Both the position numbers and the translations under genes were made by a program. Positions 15,139 to 22,297 of a stretch of 22,297 bases of DNA are shown in pieces. The DNA is taken from positions 255,306 to 277,602 of the forward strand of contig MU646691.1 in NCBI GenBank assembly GCA_026770585.1. Direction: 5' to 3'. The notes below the pieces were generated by a model. It did not search any database. It saw nothing but the letters and a program-made list of their open reading frames with translations, and was not told the DNA's origin. Every line of letters starts with the position of its first letter. Within the stretch, counting starts at the first letter, position 1. The stretch is from Baffinella frigidus (lineage: Eukaryota; Cryptophyceae; Cryptomonadales; Baffinellaceae).

Positions 15139-18100
15139 TTACACGGCGGTCTGCTTGCGCGCTGCGAGGTAGGTGACCACCTCCGGGAGACCAGCGATCC
15201 TGTCGACGATCGAATGAAGCTTCGGGCATGTTGCCACCGCCGCTGCGGCACCCTCCTGGTGGTGGCTTCGGGGTTCAAGGTTTAGGGTTTAAAGTTTAGG
15301 GTCTAGGGTTAGGGTCTAGGGTTGGGGTTTAGAGGGTGGGATTTAGAGGGTGTGAGGGGGGGGGTGGGAGAAAGAGAAGAGGGAGGGAGGGAGAGAGGGG
15401 GGAGGGAGCGGGAGAGAGTGACCTCCTGGTGGGGGATTCCGGTTTAGAGAAAGGGGGGGGGTTGCAGACGGAGAAGAGGCAGGGATAAGAGAGGTGGGGG
15501 GGGGGGAAGAGGGGGGGGGGGGGGGTCCGAAAGAGTGAGTAGGTTAGGTTAGGGTTGAGGGGTTACTGTCAGCGGGAAGATTTCGCTAAGTTAATTTCCC
15601 CATCAAAATCATCAACTTAAAAAGGGGTGCCCACAGTGGGCACCCTAAACTAGTACCAAGTGCATGGCACTCGAGTACATGTACACATGGCAACCCGTGT
15701 ATGCTACCTTGGTGCCCGTGGCTTTAGGCTTCAGGTTTCGGGTTCGGGTCTCGGGTTCGGATATCGGGTCTCAGGTTTCGGGTGTTTCGTTATAAGTACC
15801 TTGTTGTCGAAGAAATCACGGCAGAAGACCCACAGATTGATGTCCGCCATCGAGATCGCCTCGCCCACCGCGAATCTGCACGATCAACAACAGGTCACGA
15901 GGTGGCCACACGGTGCGTGTGCCCCCATTCACCGATGGATAATATCTAGAAGGTTCTAGAAGGGAGTCCAGAAGGTTCTAGAAGGGAGTGGCATCCGCCA
16001 TCGAGGTCGCCTCCCTCACCGCGAACCTGGTTTATGGTTTATGGTTTAGGGTTTAGGGTTTAACCTGAAGTTGATAGGCTGGGCTTGCAGCGCAAACCCG
16101 TCGACGTTAGAGCGGGTTCGGGGTTGATGGTTGAGCGCTCAAGGTTTCAGCGACGCTCCAGCTCCGCATGAGTAAAACTGGGCTCGCCATGTAATGCATT
16201 TATTTAGAGCAGGACATGTAACTGGGTCTCTGAGACGGGCCCGTTTCTTAAGGCTCATAGACTTTTTGTATCACTCACCTCAAGGCTCAAGGGCCTTATT
16301 CAGGGCCTGTATCGAGAGTAATAAAGAAGAAGAAGACGCCCTGAGCTCACCCGTTGCGCGGGCTCACCCAGGCTGGCGGACTATGCGTAAGTTGACACAC
16401 TGGGTTCGTGGTACACATCTGTCAACTCTGAAGCGGAAAAGGGGTTCACCCGTTGGCGCCAAGGGTCTTCTCGAGCTTTGCGAGCCACGCGGGGAGAGTG
16501 GTCTTGAACCTGTGCGGGGGTTCAAGTTGCAGGGTTTAATTTAATTTTCGGTTTCAGGGTTAGGGTTCAGGGTTGTGGGTTTTGGGTTTAGGGTTTAATT
16601 TTATTTTCGGTGTCAGGTTTCAGGTTTCAGGGCTGTGGGTTGAGTGTTTAGGGTTTGGGTTGTGGACCATTCAGCGAGGTCCTCCTCGCCCTTCGCCTTG
16701 GCCGGACCGTAGGTAGCCTGCGGTGTGGGGTTTAGGGTTTAGGGTTCAGGGTTTAGGGTTTGGGGTGCAGGGTTTGGAGATTCCAGAGCGTTTGAGGTTT
16801 GCGGTGAAGGGTTCAGTAGGGTTCAGGGGATTCAATGGGGATGTGTGCGTGTGTGTGCGTGTGTGTGAGCGAGAGAGAAAGAGAGAGAGGGAAGAAGAGA
16901 GGGAGAGGGAGAGGGCATGCGGGAGAGGGAGAGGGTGAGAGAGGGAGGGAGAGGGGGGGGGAGAGAAAGGGAGTGTGCGACAGGGAGAGAGCGGGGGAGA
17001 GAGAGAGAGAGAGAAAGGGAGAGAGTTTCGTCGAAAGTTGAACATATTCGCCAAAAGTCAAAAGAACAAGGGGGTCACCTTGATGTCCACAACGTTCTCC
17101 ATGGCCTGATCAATTGCTGCCGCCTGTTTTTTCGGGTCAGGGTTTAGTCAGAGTTTGGGTTTGGGGGCTTAGAAATTGGGTTCTGGCGGGTCGAGGGGTT
17201 AGGGTTTAAAGTTCAAGGGTTGTGGTTAAGGGCTTAGGGTTTAGGGTTCAGGGCACCTCAAGGTCGGTGATTCCGTACATCCTTTGCCCCAATCGGGTTG
17301 GCTGACTATTCTCAAGTTGACTGGCCGGTACAAATCCGTCGAATTTGCAGCGCAAAAGAGCCCGGGCCCGGCAAAATGGTGAGCCCAATTTCAGAGGGTA
17401 ACGTACTGAAAGTCGGGTAGTTGAGCCTGCGGTATTTACTACGGTAGACCGTAGGGGCCCAGGGGGGCTCCTGCAAAAAACGCAGACCACACCGTTACCC
17501 TATTACAATAGTTGGGGAGAGGCACCTCAAGGTCGGTCTTGCCGTACATGCCAACGCGCTTCGCCTGGTTTGGATCCAGGGTTCAGGGTTCAGGGGTGTA
17601 GCGTTTAGGGCTGCAGGGTTTTCGGGTGGAGGACTTGGGAATTCGGGGCTTAGGATTTAGGGGTGGAGGATTCCAGGGTGTAGGGCTGCAGGGTTTCCGG
17701 GTCCAGGGCTGAAAGCTCGAAGTTTATGGGTGTAGGGTTTCAGGGTTTAGGGATGTAGGGTTTCAGGGTTTGGGGTTCCATGCTTCAGGGTTGGGGGATA
17801 GGGTTGACGATCTGGGGATAGGGTTTGGAATTCGGGGATAGGGTTCGGGGGCCAGGGTGTTGGGCTCACGACCAAGCGCCCGACGGGCCCCGTGCCTATT
17901 CGAAAATAAGTTTGTTAAGCAGCAAAAATAGCTGGGGTCCATGGGATAGGGCAGGGTTCAGGGTTCGGGGGGTTGGGGTTTACGATGAGGCGGCCGATGG
18001 GGCCCGAGCCACCAATGCTCACCCCCTCCACCTCGAGCACCGGCATACGGTTCATGCTCGCCAGGTGCGCGCCTGGTTTGGGATTTATTTCGGCTCAGGT

Positions 18101-18792
18101 GATTGTTGGGCCCGGGCTTGTTCCTGACGGATTCGTACCAGGAACCCAGCGTGTCAACTTGAGAATGAGGAGGCGTAGGTGCCCTCTCCACCAGAGCTAA
18201 CACACGGCCGTGGGGTTATCGGAACTACGCCTCCTAATTCTCAGAGGGGGCGGAGGGGGGGCGCACCCCGTGCCTTCACCTCTGCGAACTCGGAGCAGGC
18301 GAAACCGATGCCCAATAATCAACACAACTAAAAACTAACCCCCCATCTCTGATCCCCAAAGCCTTTTGCGCAGGTGCCGTGCTGCTGTGTTGGGAGCGCA
18401 AAGAACCTACAGGATCAAAGGATGGGTGGGGCACGACGCTCTCATAGCCTTTGTTTTGTTGGGGGGGTACCCTTGGCCTTGGCCTCAGCGAACGCAGGGC
18501 AGGCGATATCGACGCCCTCGGCCTTCATGACCTCGAAATCGATTGGGTAGCGCACGTCGTCGAGCATCTGCCATCGGGGGTCGTCACACGAGTCAGACGC
18601 CTGAACCCTGACCCCTGACCCCTGGCCCCTGGCCCTGGGGTCCGGTGAGTGGATCCGCTAACCGGGGACTTTTCTTTTCTTGTCTGGATAACTTGAGCGC
18701 ACCTCACTCTTCCCGGCCGCGGCGAGCATGATGCGGATCGTCTCGCAGAAGCCGCGTCCGTCCGCGTTGAGAAGCTTGAGCGTGCCAGCCAT
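15139..18792 (-). CDS. Glutathione S-transferase (sigma/alpha-like fold), complete, nine exons
   Basis: Exons in coding order are 18792-18703, 18567-18471, 18072-17984, 17564-17526, 17123-17079, 16717-16668, 16509-16450, 15875-15800 and 15255-15139. All introns are GT-AG, all phases agree, and the product is 220 residues ending in TAA. The ATG at 18792 has a favourable context (ACAACATGGC). The N-terminal thioredoxin-like domain shows LKLLNADGRGFCETIR, DDVRYPIDF, the cis-proline motif MNRMPVLEVEG, and SGPIGRLI (in place of the usual QSxAIxRYL). The C-terminal helical domain shows MYGKTDLE, AIDQAMENVVDIK, LPAWLAKLEKTLG, the GxxxSMADI hallmark (VGEAISMADINLW) and IAGLPEVVTYLAARK. GSTs conjugate glutathione to electrophiles or peroxides in the cytosol. 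The residue where sigma-class enzymes have the catalytic tyrosine (TYF) reads asparagine (LNA), so activity may differ. Confidence 0.92.
15256..15560 (-). repeat. G-rich / purine-rich intron segment of the GST gene
   Basis: TTTAGGG- and GGTTTAG-type units (15275-15350 on the plus strand) pass into a GA-rich stretch. That stretch contains uninterrupted G runs of about 11 and 16 bases near 15496 and 15511. On the coding (minus) strand this is CCCTAAA-like and polypyrimidine, as in gene 1. Confidence 0.85.
15940..15990. repeat. Tandem GAAGGTTCTAGAAGGGAGT units
   Basis: Two units of GAAGGTTCTAGAAGGGAGT with a CCA linker lie in the intron before exon 8 of the GST gene. Confidence 0.8.
15992..16026 (-). 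pseudogene. Decayed echo of GST exon 15875-15800
   Basis: On the minus strand, CCAG is followed by a segment reading FAVREATSMADAT, against FAVGEAISMADIN in the real exon 120 bp downstream. It lacks the rest of the exon and a donor. Confidence 0.8.
16338..16361 (-). pseudogene. Short echo of the 3' end and donor of GST exon 16509-16450
   Basis: The minus-strand AACGGGTGAGC resembles the exon end and donor AACGGGTGAAC. The match is short, so this is the weakest of the echoes. Confidence 0.35.
16723..17035 (-). repeat. GST intron with TTTAGGG units, GT dinucleotides and GA-rich tract
   Basis: On the plus strand, TTTAGGG-like units (16726-16775) are followed by GTGTGTGC repeats (16842-16870) and then about 160 bases of almost pure G and A (16869-17030). 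The coding strand is therefore CT-rich. Open frames made of Arg-Glu or Ser-Leu repeats here are translation of the microsatellite, not genes. Confidence 0.85.
17257..17281 (-). pseudogene. Echo of GST exon 17564-17526
   Basis: The minus strand reads MYGITDLE followed by GTGCCC, against MYGKTDLE plus GTGCCT in the real exon 270 bp upstream in the coding direction. Confidence 0.8.
17293..17345. repeat. Dispersed repeat copy, homologous to 2990-3060
   Basis: AATCGGGTTG, GACTATTCTCAAGTTGA and GGTACAAATCCGTC match the copy in an intron of gene 1. A more diverged copy may lie at 16380-16435 (GTAAGTTGACACACTGGGTT). Confidence 0.6.
17866..17891 (-). pseudogene. Echo of the 3' end of GST exon 18072-17984
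   Basis: The minus strand GGGCCCGTCGGGCGCTTGGT, then CGTGAG, resembles the exon end GGGCCCCATCGGCCGCCTCA, then TCGTAAAC, i.e. GPVGRLV against GPIGRLI plus donor. Confidence 0.7.
18159..18243. mobile_element. Foldback element, arms TTGAGAATGAGGAGGCGTAG
   Basis: TTGAGAATGAGGAGGCGTAG at 18159-18178 is mirrored by CTACGCCTCCTAATTCTCA at 18225-18243 with one mismatch. It lies in the GST intron 18073-18470. Its left edge carries TCAACTTGAGAAT, the reverse complement of the 13-mer in the dispersed repeats at 3015 and 17308. Confidence 0.7.
18262..18314 (-). pseudogene. Echo of the 3' end of GST exon 18567-18471
   Basis: The minus strand reads a diverged version of GVDIACPAFAEAKAKG (roughly GIGFACSEFAEVKARG), located 160-210 bp beyond the real exon in its downstream intron. 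No usable acceptor precedes it. Confidence 0.75.
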
Positions 18793-19060
18793 GTTGTCGT
18801 GTGAGTATGTAGAGAAGAAAATTCAGTTCTCGAGATTGATCCTCCACAGCCTGGCACTTTGTGGGTTGACTTTCGCCAAGTTGAATGACTTGAACCACGT
18901 TTTGACCGGTCCGGTCAAAACGTTTTTCCCGGTCCGGTCAAAAGTTTTGACCGGTCACAGCGCTTCTAAAGGGAAGGCTGGGCGTAGTTTTTTTTTGGGA
19001 ACAGATGACCGTTCCCGGTAACGGTAACAGGACCTCTGTCGGTTACCGTGTTACGCCCTT
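18793..19060 (-). promoter_or_regulatory. Probable 5' untranslated and promoter region of the GST gene, with TTGACC palindromes
   Basis: The first 50 bases upstream of the ATG are unstructured and suit a leader. At 18897-18923 ACGTTTTGACCGG is mirrored around a single T. At 18934-18954 CCGGTCAAAA and TTTTGACCGG mirror around a G. These give four TTGACCGG sites about 105-165 bp from the start codon. TTGAC(C/T) is the core of the plant W-box. At 19012-19053 a weaker inverted repeat pairs GGTAACGGTAACAG with CTGTCGGTTACCG. The promoter role is inferred from position only. Confidence 0.45.
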
Positions 19061-19065
19061 GGTTT

Positions 19066-19143
19066 AGAGATTAGGGTTTAGGGTTCAGGGTTTAGGGTTT
19101 AGGGTTTAGGGTTTAGGGTTCAGGGTTTAGGGTTTAGGGTTTA
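19066..19143. repeat. Interstitial TTTAGGG telomeric array
   Basis: About ten TTTAGGG units, two with C (TTCAGGG), lie upstream of the GST gene. The orientation matches the GST introns, so this could be a leader intron of the GST transcript or a free interstitial array. Confidence 0.9.
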
Positions 19144-19370
19144 GAGTAAAGGACCTGAAGGACTTCCCTCTCTCGAAATCGAAATCGATTTTTTTTCCTG
19201 CAGATCTTTACGGGGGAGGGCTAGTTGATTTCTTGGAGCCATTTCCAACCATATCCTGCGGTTACTTTTCCGTCAAAGTCAATTATGTGTGGGCATTTCC
19301 GGCAACATTTGCCGATTTCAAGGGAAAATAATAGATGGACGCAGGGAGTAAAATGACATGTCGCTCTCCC
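19144..19370. other. Unassigned intergenic sequence
   Basis: It is mixed in composition, with a T run near 19189, and no recognisable exon or RNA. Confidence 0.3.
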
Positions 19371-19745
19371 GCGTAGTACAGAAGGGCGCGTCGTTGGGCT
19401 ATGTTGGGGAAAATAAAAAAGGACCTTCAGCGGGCTCAGGAACGTGAATGCTGCCGTACTACGTCCAATAAAAGGCTACAAAGAGATTTTACGAGGGCAT
19501 TTTGTGTGGTCCCACACCAGGGCACAGCGTTTCAGCTCAAAAAGCAAAAACGTTTTCTCTGCTGATCCCCTCTACGTAACGACGTGTCGTTCCTTTAGGT
19601 CCTTCAGGTTTTAATTTCGCCCAACATATGCCAACGACACGCCCTTCCGTAGAAAGGACTGCAGAGAAAGCATTTTTGCTTTCTGACATGTGTTGGGAGA
19701 AATTAAAAACCCAGAACCTAAAGGATCAGGAACGTGCGTGCTGCC
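19371..19745. repeat. Three copies of a roughly 75-bp repeat in alternating orientation
   Basis: Copy A (19371-19446, plus) contains GTCGTTGGGCTATGTTGGGG, AAAATAAAAAAGGACCT and CAGGAACGTG. Copy B (19585-19658) is its reverse complement, with TGTCGTTCCTTTAGGTCCTT and CGCCCAACATATGCCAACGA. Copy C (19686-19745) is plus again with TGTTGGGAGAAATTAAAAAC and CAGGAACGTG. Between B and C, CAAAAAGCAAAAACGTTTTC (19539) and GCAGAGAAAGCATTTTTGC (19661) also pair. This resembles nested foldback elements. Confidence 0.65.
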
Positions 19746-20370
19746 ATACAGCCGGTTTTTGAGCGGGCTGATCTGACAAATGGTCATCTCAAAATATTCA
19801 AATGGCCGGAGATCCTTACGTTTTTCCTTAGTCCAAAAAAATTGAATGGTCGGAAATGATTTGAAAAACCTTTAAAAATCATGAGGAGCCCCTACAATTC
19901 TAAGTCATTTTGCTTTACATTTTTTTCCTTCAATCTTTGTTCTCGTCTTCAGGCGTTCAGCCCAGGCGCCCCGCAATGGTGCCCCCCACTCCCCTCACCT
20001 CAACTGACCGTGCCCCCCCCCCCCTTCCGTCTGGAGCCTGAAAAACATATTCAGGCTCGAGATGACCGTTTGCACAGGTTATTTGGACCAGGCCGCTTAA
20101 AAAAATGGCTATACTACGTTCAATAAAGCTCCAATAGCTCCAGGTCAAAACCTGAAGCTGGCCGAAGGTTGACGCGGATGACTTCGAAAGCTTGTTCGTG
20201 GAAAAGTTGACATAATGTTTGTTAGGTGAGTGGGTAATAATCTCTCTATTTCTGCTAATTCAAAAAATGCGCCCGACGGAAGGATCCCACGGGCCCGCCC
20301 GAGTCCCTGAGACCCTGGCTTCGAGAAGAAAAAAAGGCTCCACACCCTGGTACAAATCTTCTACCAGGCA
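19746..20370. other. Unassigned sequence with small degenerate repeats
   Basis: ATTCAAATGGCCGGAGATCC (19797) and ATTGAATGGTCGGAAATGAT (19841) form a diverged direct repeat. TACTACGTTCAATAAAG at 20113 echoes TACTACGTCCAATAAAAG at 19457. A C run of 14 lies near 20015. No exon is recognised on either strand. Confidence 0.4.
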
Positions 20371-21093
20371 TTGGAAAAGACCCTAAAACAGCCTCAATGC
20401 CATCTTGGTTTAAAACAGCCTCTAATTCCTGGTCTTGCCAGGAAATTTTGTGTCACGAATTGCAGCCCTTTTTCCTTCGCGAAGTCATTCGAAACTATTA
20501 AATTAGGGGCCAGTCTCCAAAAACATCGAAATTTTACTTCTTTGGGTCCTTCATCTCGAAGAAGGGCCCGCTTCCTTTCGGATTACACCAAGCCCCCCTG
20601 TACAGAGGATCGCGACAGAAACTGGCTAAAGGGTATCCTCCTGGGACCCTTTGGTGGTGCTGGATCCTTGAAACAAGGGGATCTTTAAACCGGCACTGTG
20701 TACTCGAAACCTGAAGAGCTCGTTTCAAACCGTGCAGAACACCTGGCTAAACAGGTTACGGCGAGTTTTCCGGTACCGAGGCGGGCCCGTCCAGGGGCGG
20801 AAAAATGTTTGTTTCTGGCAAACGTCAATTATTCTCAGGGAAAATTGTCAACTTTTGGTTCGCTTCACCCCCCATCCATTTTTCCAGGTTATGGGCTCAT
20901 ACCCCCCCCAAAGGAAAAATCCGCTGCGGGTCCGTGGCGTTGTGGCGCTGCTCTGTTCTACTTGTTCGCCGCAAACGGGCTGCGTAGATTCGCAGAAGAG
21001 CCCGGGCTGGTAGTATGTGATCCCATCTTTCGCGTGGCTCTGCAGTACATCGTGGTAGTTGCCAGGTTGGCAGATCTTGGAGAGAGGTGGTAG
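20371..21093 (+). other. Open frames of unknown status, probably non-coding
   Basis: Two plus-strand frames stay open (20371-20688 and 20698-21093), but neither translation shows a family motif. Their codon third positions are not GC-rich as in the two real genes, and there are direct repeats inside (AAACAGCCTC at 20388 and 20414). I regard them as chance frames. A species-specific gene or a decayed element cannot be excluded. Confidence 0.2.
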
Positions 21094-21165
21094 CTCATGT
21101 AAATTGTGGTAGCACTTGGTAGGAGACTTGGTGGTGTGGTAGCTGGTTCCGCTCCCATCGGTTGG

Positions 21166-21290
21166 TGCTCGTGGAGGTCATGCCAGTAACCCCTGTACTC
21201 GAGCAACACGTTGCGCATGGGGGCGGCTGACTGCAGGACGGCGCCCAGCCCCAGGCCAAATCCTTCCATCACTCTACTGTACACCTACGT
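21166..21290 (-). other. Possible coding fragment on the minus strand
   Basis: The minus strand reads VMEGFGLGLGAVLQSAAPMR, then NVLLEYRGYWHDLHEH, with GC-rich third positions resembling an exon. An AG (CCTGCAG) precedes the SAAPMR part. I do not recognise the family and see no neighbouring exon that would join. Downstream in that direction (21060-21150) the sequence is a GGTAGC/GTGGTAG repeat. Confidence 0.2.
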
Positions 21291-21389
21291 GAAGCCGCGA
21301 CTGCCAGCGAAGTGAGCACGCAAGGCTCTTTCGTAGCACGTACAGACAGTCTCTTGCTGAGAGCAAGCGGTATGCAGTTATATTTTTGT

Positions 21390-21413
21390 TAGTTTGAGCG
21401 TACGCTCAAACTA
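21390..21413. repeat. Perfect 24-bp palindrome (half-site TAGTTTGAGCGT)
   Basis: TAGTTTGAGCGT is followed directly by its exact reverse complement. There is no spacer, which favours a dimeric binding site or the centre of a decayed inverted repeat over an RNA hairpin. Confidence 0.9.
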
Positions 21414-21795
21414 GTAGCTGCACAAACCCCCATCCTTCGAAGAGGATCAACCGCCGCCAGCTTGCCTGTGATGGAGGAGCGTTCGAGGCTCGAGCTTGAG
21501 CCATCCACCCATGGTGATACGCTGTAGCCCGAACGACTACACCACCTCCACGACACGGGCCGCCCAAACGCAATATCCACTCCCGAAAACTCTCGGGAGT
21601 GGACACTGCATTTAGACATTCCACTGGAAGCTTTCCGCTCGTCGTTACGGTTCCGCCTCGGAAAGATTTAGCGTTCATCCTAGGACGGTAGATGTAAGGC
21701 TACCGGGAACCGGGTATTCAAAGACCCATGGCGCTCGTCGTCCCGCTGAATCATCTCGGTCATCAAGTGGATACGACCAGTTGGTCGTGACTAAA
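21414..21795. other. Unassigned sequence with a perfect 11-bp stem-loop
   Basis: TCCACTCCCGA (21576-21586) and TCGGGAGTGGA (21593-21603) enclose the loop AAACTC. CGACCAGTTGGTCG at 21775 is a 14-bp palindrome. I recognise no gene, and there is no U run after the stem. Confidence 0.5.
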
Positions 21796-21852
21796 GAAGT
21801 CTCTCTCTAGTCATGATCGTCGGCGAAGAAGTCTCTCTCTAGTCTTGAAATG

Positions 21853-21896
<44 letters not shown>

Positions 21897-21986
21897 GTCT
21901 TGAACGGCGGAGTCACTGTCCTTCTCTCTCTCTCTCCCTTTCTCTCTCTCTCTCACACACACACTCTCTCTCCCTCGCTAGTCTTG
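21796..21986. repeat. CT microsatellite and AGTCTCTCTCTAGTC tandem units
   Basis: GAAGTCTCTCTCTAGTC(A/T)TGA units, two followed by TCGTCGGCG, lead into an uninterrupted (TC)n run at about 21854-21895. Further CT and AC runs follow to 21975. Confidence 0.9.
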
Positions 21987-22190
21987 ATCGTCGGCGTCCC
22001 CGTCCCCGTCACAGAAGTGGCTTCGAAGCAGATCCAGCTCCGGCCGCGTCAGGAGGTACGTCGGAAGCATCTGTCACGAGCATCAACTTTCAACACGCAA
22101 CGAAAAATGCGCAAAGTCAACTCGTCTTCAGTCAACTCCGGGTTCAGTCAACTCCACGCGGTAAGTTAACTCGAGCTGTGGGTCGGAGGC
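21987..22190. other. Unassigned; possible short exon not supported
   Basis: CAG followed by a stretch ending CGTCAGGAG and a good donor GTACGT (near 22055) could frame a short plus-strand exon. The peptide is not recognisable and no partner exon is visible. GTCAACTC occurs three times between 22117 and 22155. Confidence 0.25.
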
Positions 22191-22297
22191 TGGGTGTAGG
22201 GTGTAGGGTGTAGGGTGTAGGGTGCAGGGTGCAGGGTGCAGGGTGCAGGGTGCAGGGTGCAGGGTGTAGGGTGTAGGGTGTGGGGTGTAGAGTGTAG
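22191..22297. repeat. GGGTGTA/GGGTGCA heptamer array running off the right edge
   Basis: About fifteen near-perfect seven-base units alternate in blocks between GGGTGTA and GGGTGCA. On the minus strand this is TACACCC, one of the variants seen in the gene introns, which suggests an intron of a further minus-strand gene to the right. Confidence 0.9.

Noticed and set aside
15009-15278. Minus-strand open frame of 89 codons beginning MNPEATTRR
   Set aside because: It is a shifted frame over the last GST exon. The frame giving LPEVVTYLAARK and TAA fits the GST family and the upstream exon phase.
16746-17061. Ser/Leu- and Arg/Glu-rich open frames
   Set aside because: They are translation of GA/CT microsatellite within a GST intron.
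20371-20688. Plus-strand 105-codon open frame as a gene
   Set aside because: It has no recognisable motif, codon use is unlike the two real genes, and there are internal direct repeats. Kept only as unassigned sequence.

Overview
This window looks like nuclear DNA of an intron-dense, GC-rich eukaryote, most likely a unicellular alga or related protist. The coding sequence is cut into short GT-AG exons. The introns consist largely of degenerate seven-base repeats related to the plant-type telomere motif (CCCTAAA/TTTAGGG, drifting to CCCGAAA, CCCTGAA, CCCCAAA and CCCTACA). There are no operons, bacterial ribosome sites, tRNA or rRNA that I can recognise. The species cannot be fixed from this sequence; a dinoflagellate, haptophyte, cryptophyte, green alga or glaucophyte would all fit.

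Two genes could be assembled exon by exon from splice sites and protein-family logic. Gene 1 (plus strand, 240 to 13667, 5' end outside the window) has 33 exons here. They join in frame to about 843 codons and a stop. It encodes one partial and three complete PA14-type (carbohydrate-binding beta-barrel) domains, followed by a full DUF3494 ice-binding-protein-like beta-helix domain at the C-terminus. About 81% of its span is intron. Gene 2 (minus strand, 18792 to 15139) is complete: nine exons give a 220-residue glutathione S-transferase of the sigma/alpha-like fold, with the usual catalytic tyrosine apparently replaced by asparagine. The two genes converge on a 1.5-kb gap.

Layout: 1-239 pyrimidine repeat and the end of an upstream intron; 240-13667 PA14/DUF3494 gene; 13668-15138 intergenic, with a decayed PA14 fragment, several foldback (MITE-like) elements and a minisatellite; 15139-18792 GST gene; 18793-19060 probable GST promoter region with strong palindromes; 19066-19143 interstitial telomeric array; 19150-22297 no gene that I can recognise, but inverted repeats, palindromes, CT microsatellites and a GGGTGTA array at the right edge.

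The most striking features are: (i) introns of both genes built from telomere-like satellite, almost always with the C-rich strand as the sense strand, so the repeat orientation flips where the genes converge; (ii) decayed partial copies ('echoes') of neighbouring exons inside many introns of both genes; (iii) different intron positions in the four homologous PA14 repeats, with short direct repeats at exon-intron junctions, which suggests introns arose or grew by tandem duplication after the domains were duplicated; and (iv) the combination of tandem PA14 domains with an ice-binding-like domain, as expected for a secreted or surface adhesin.
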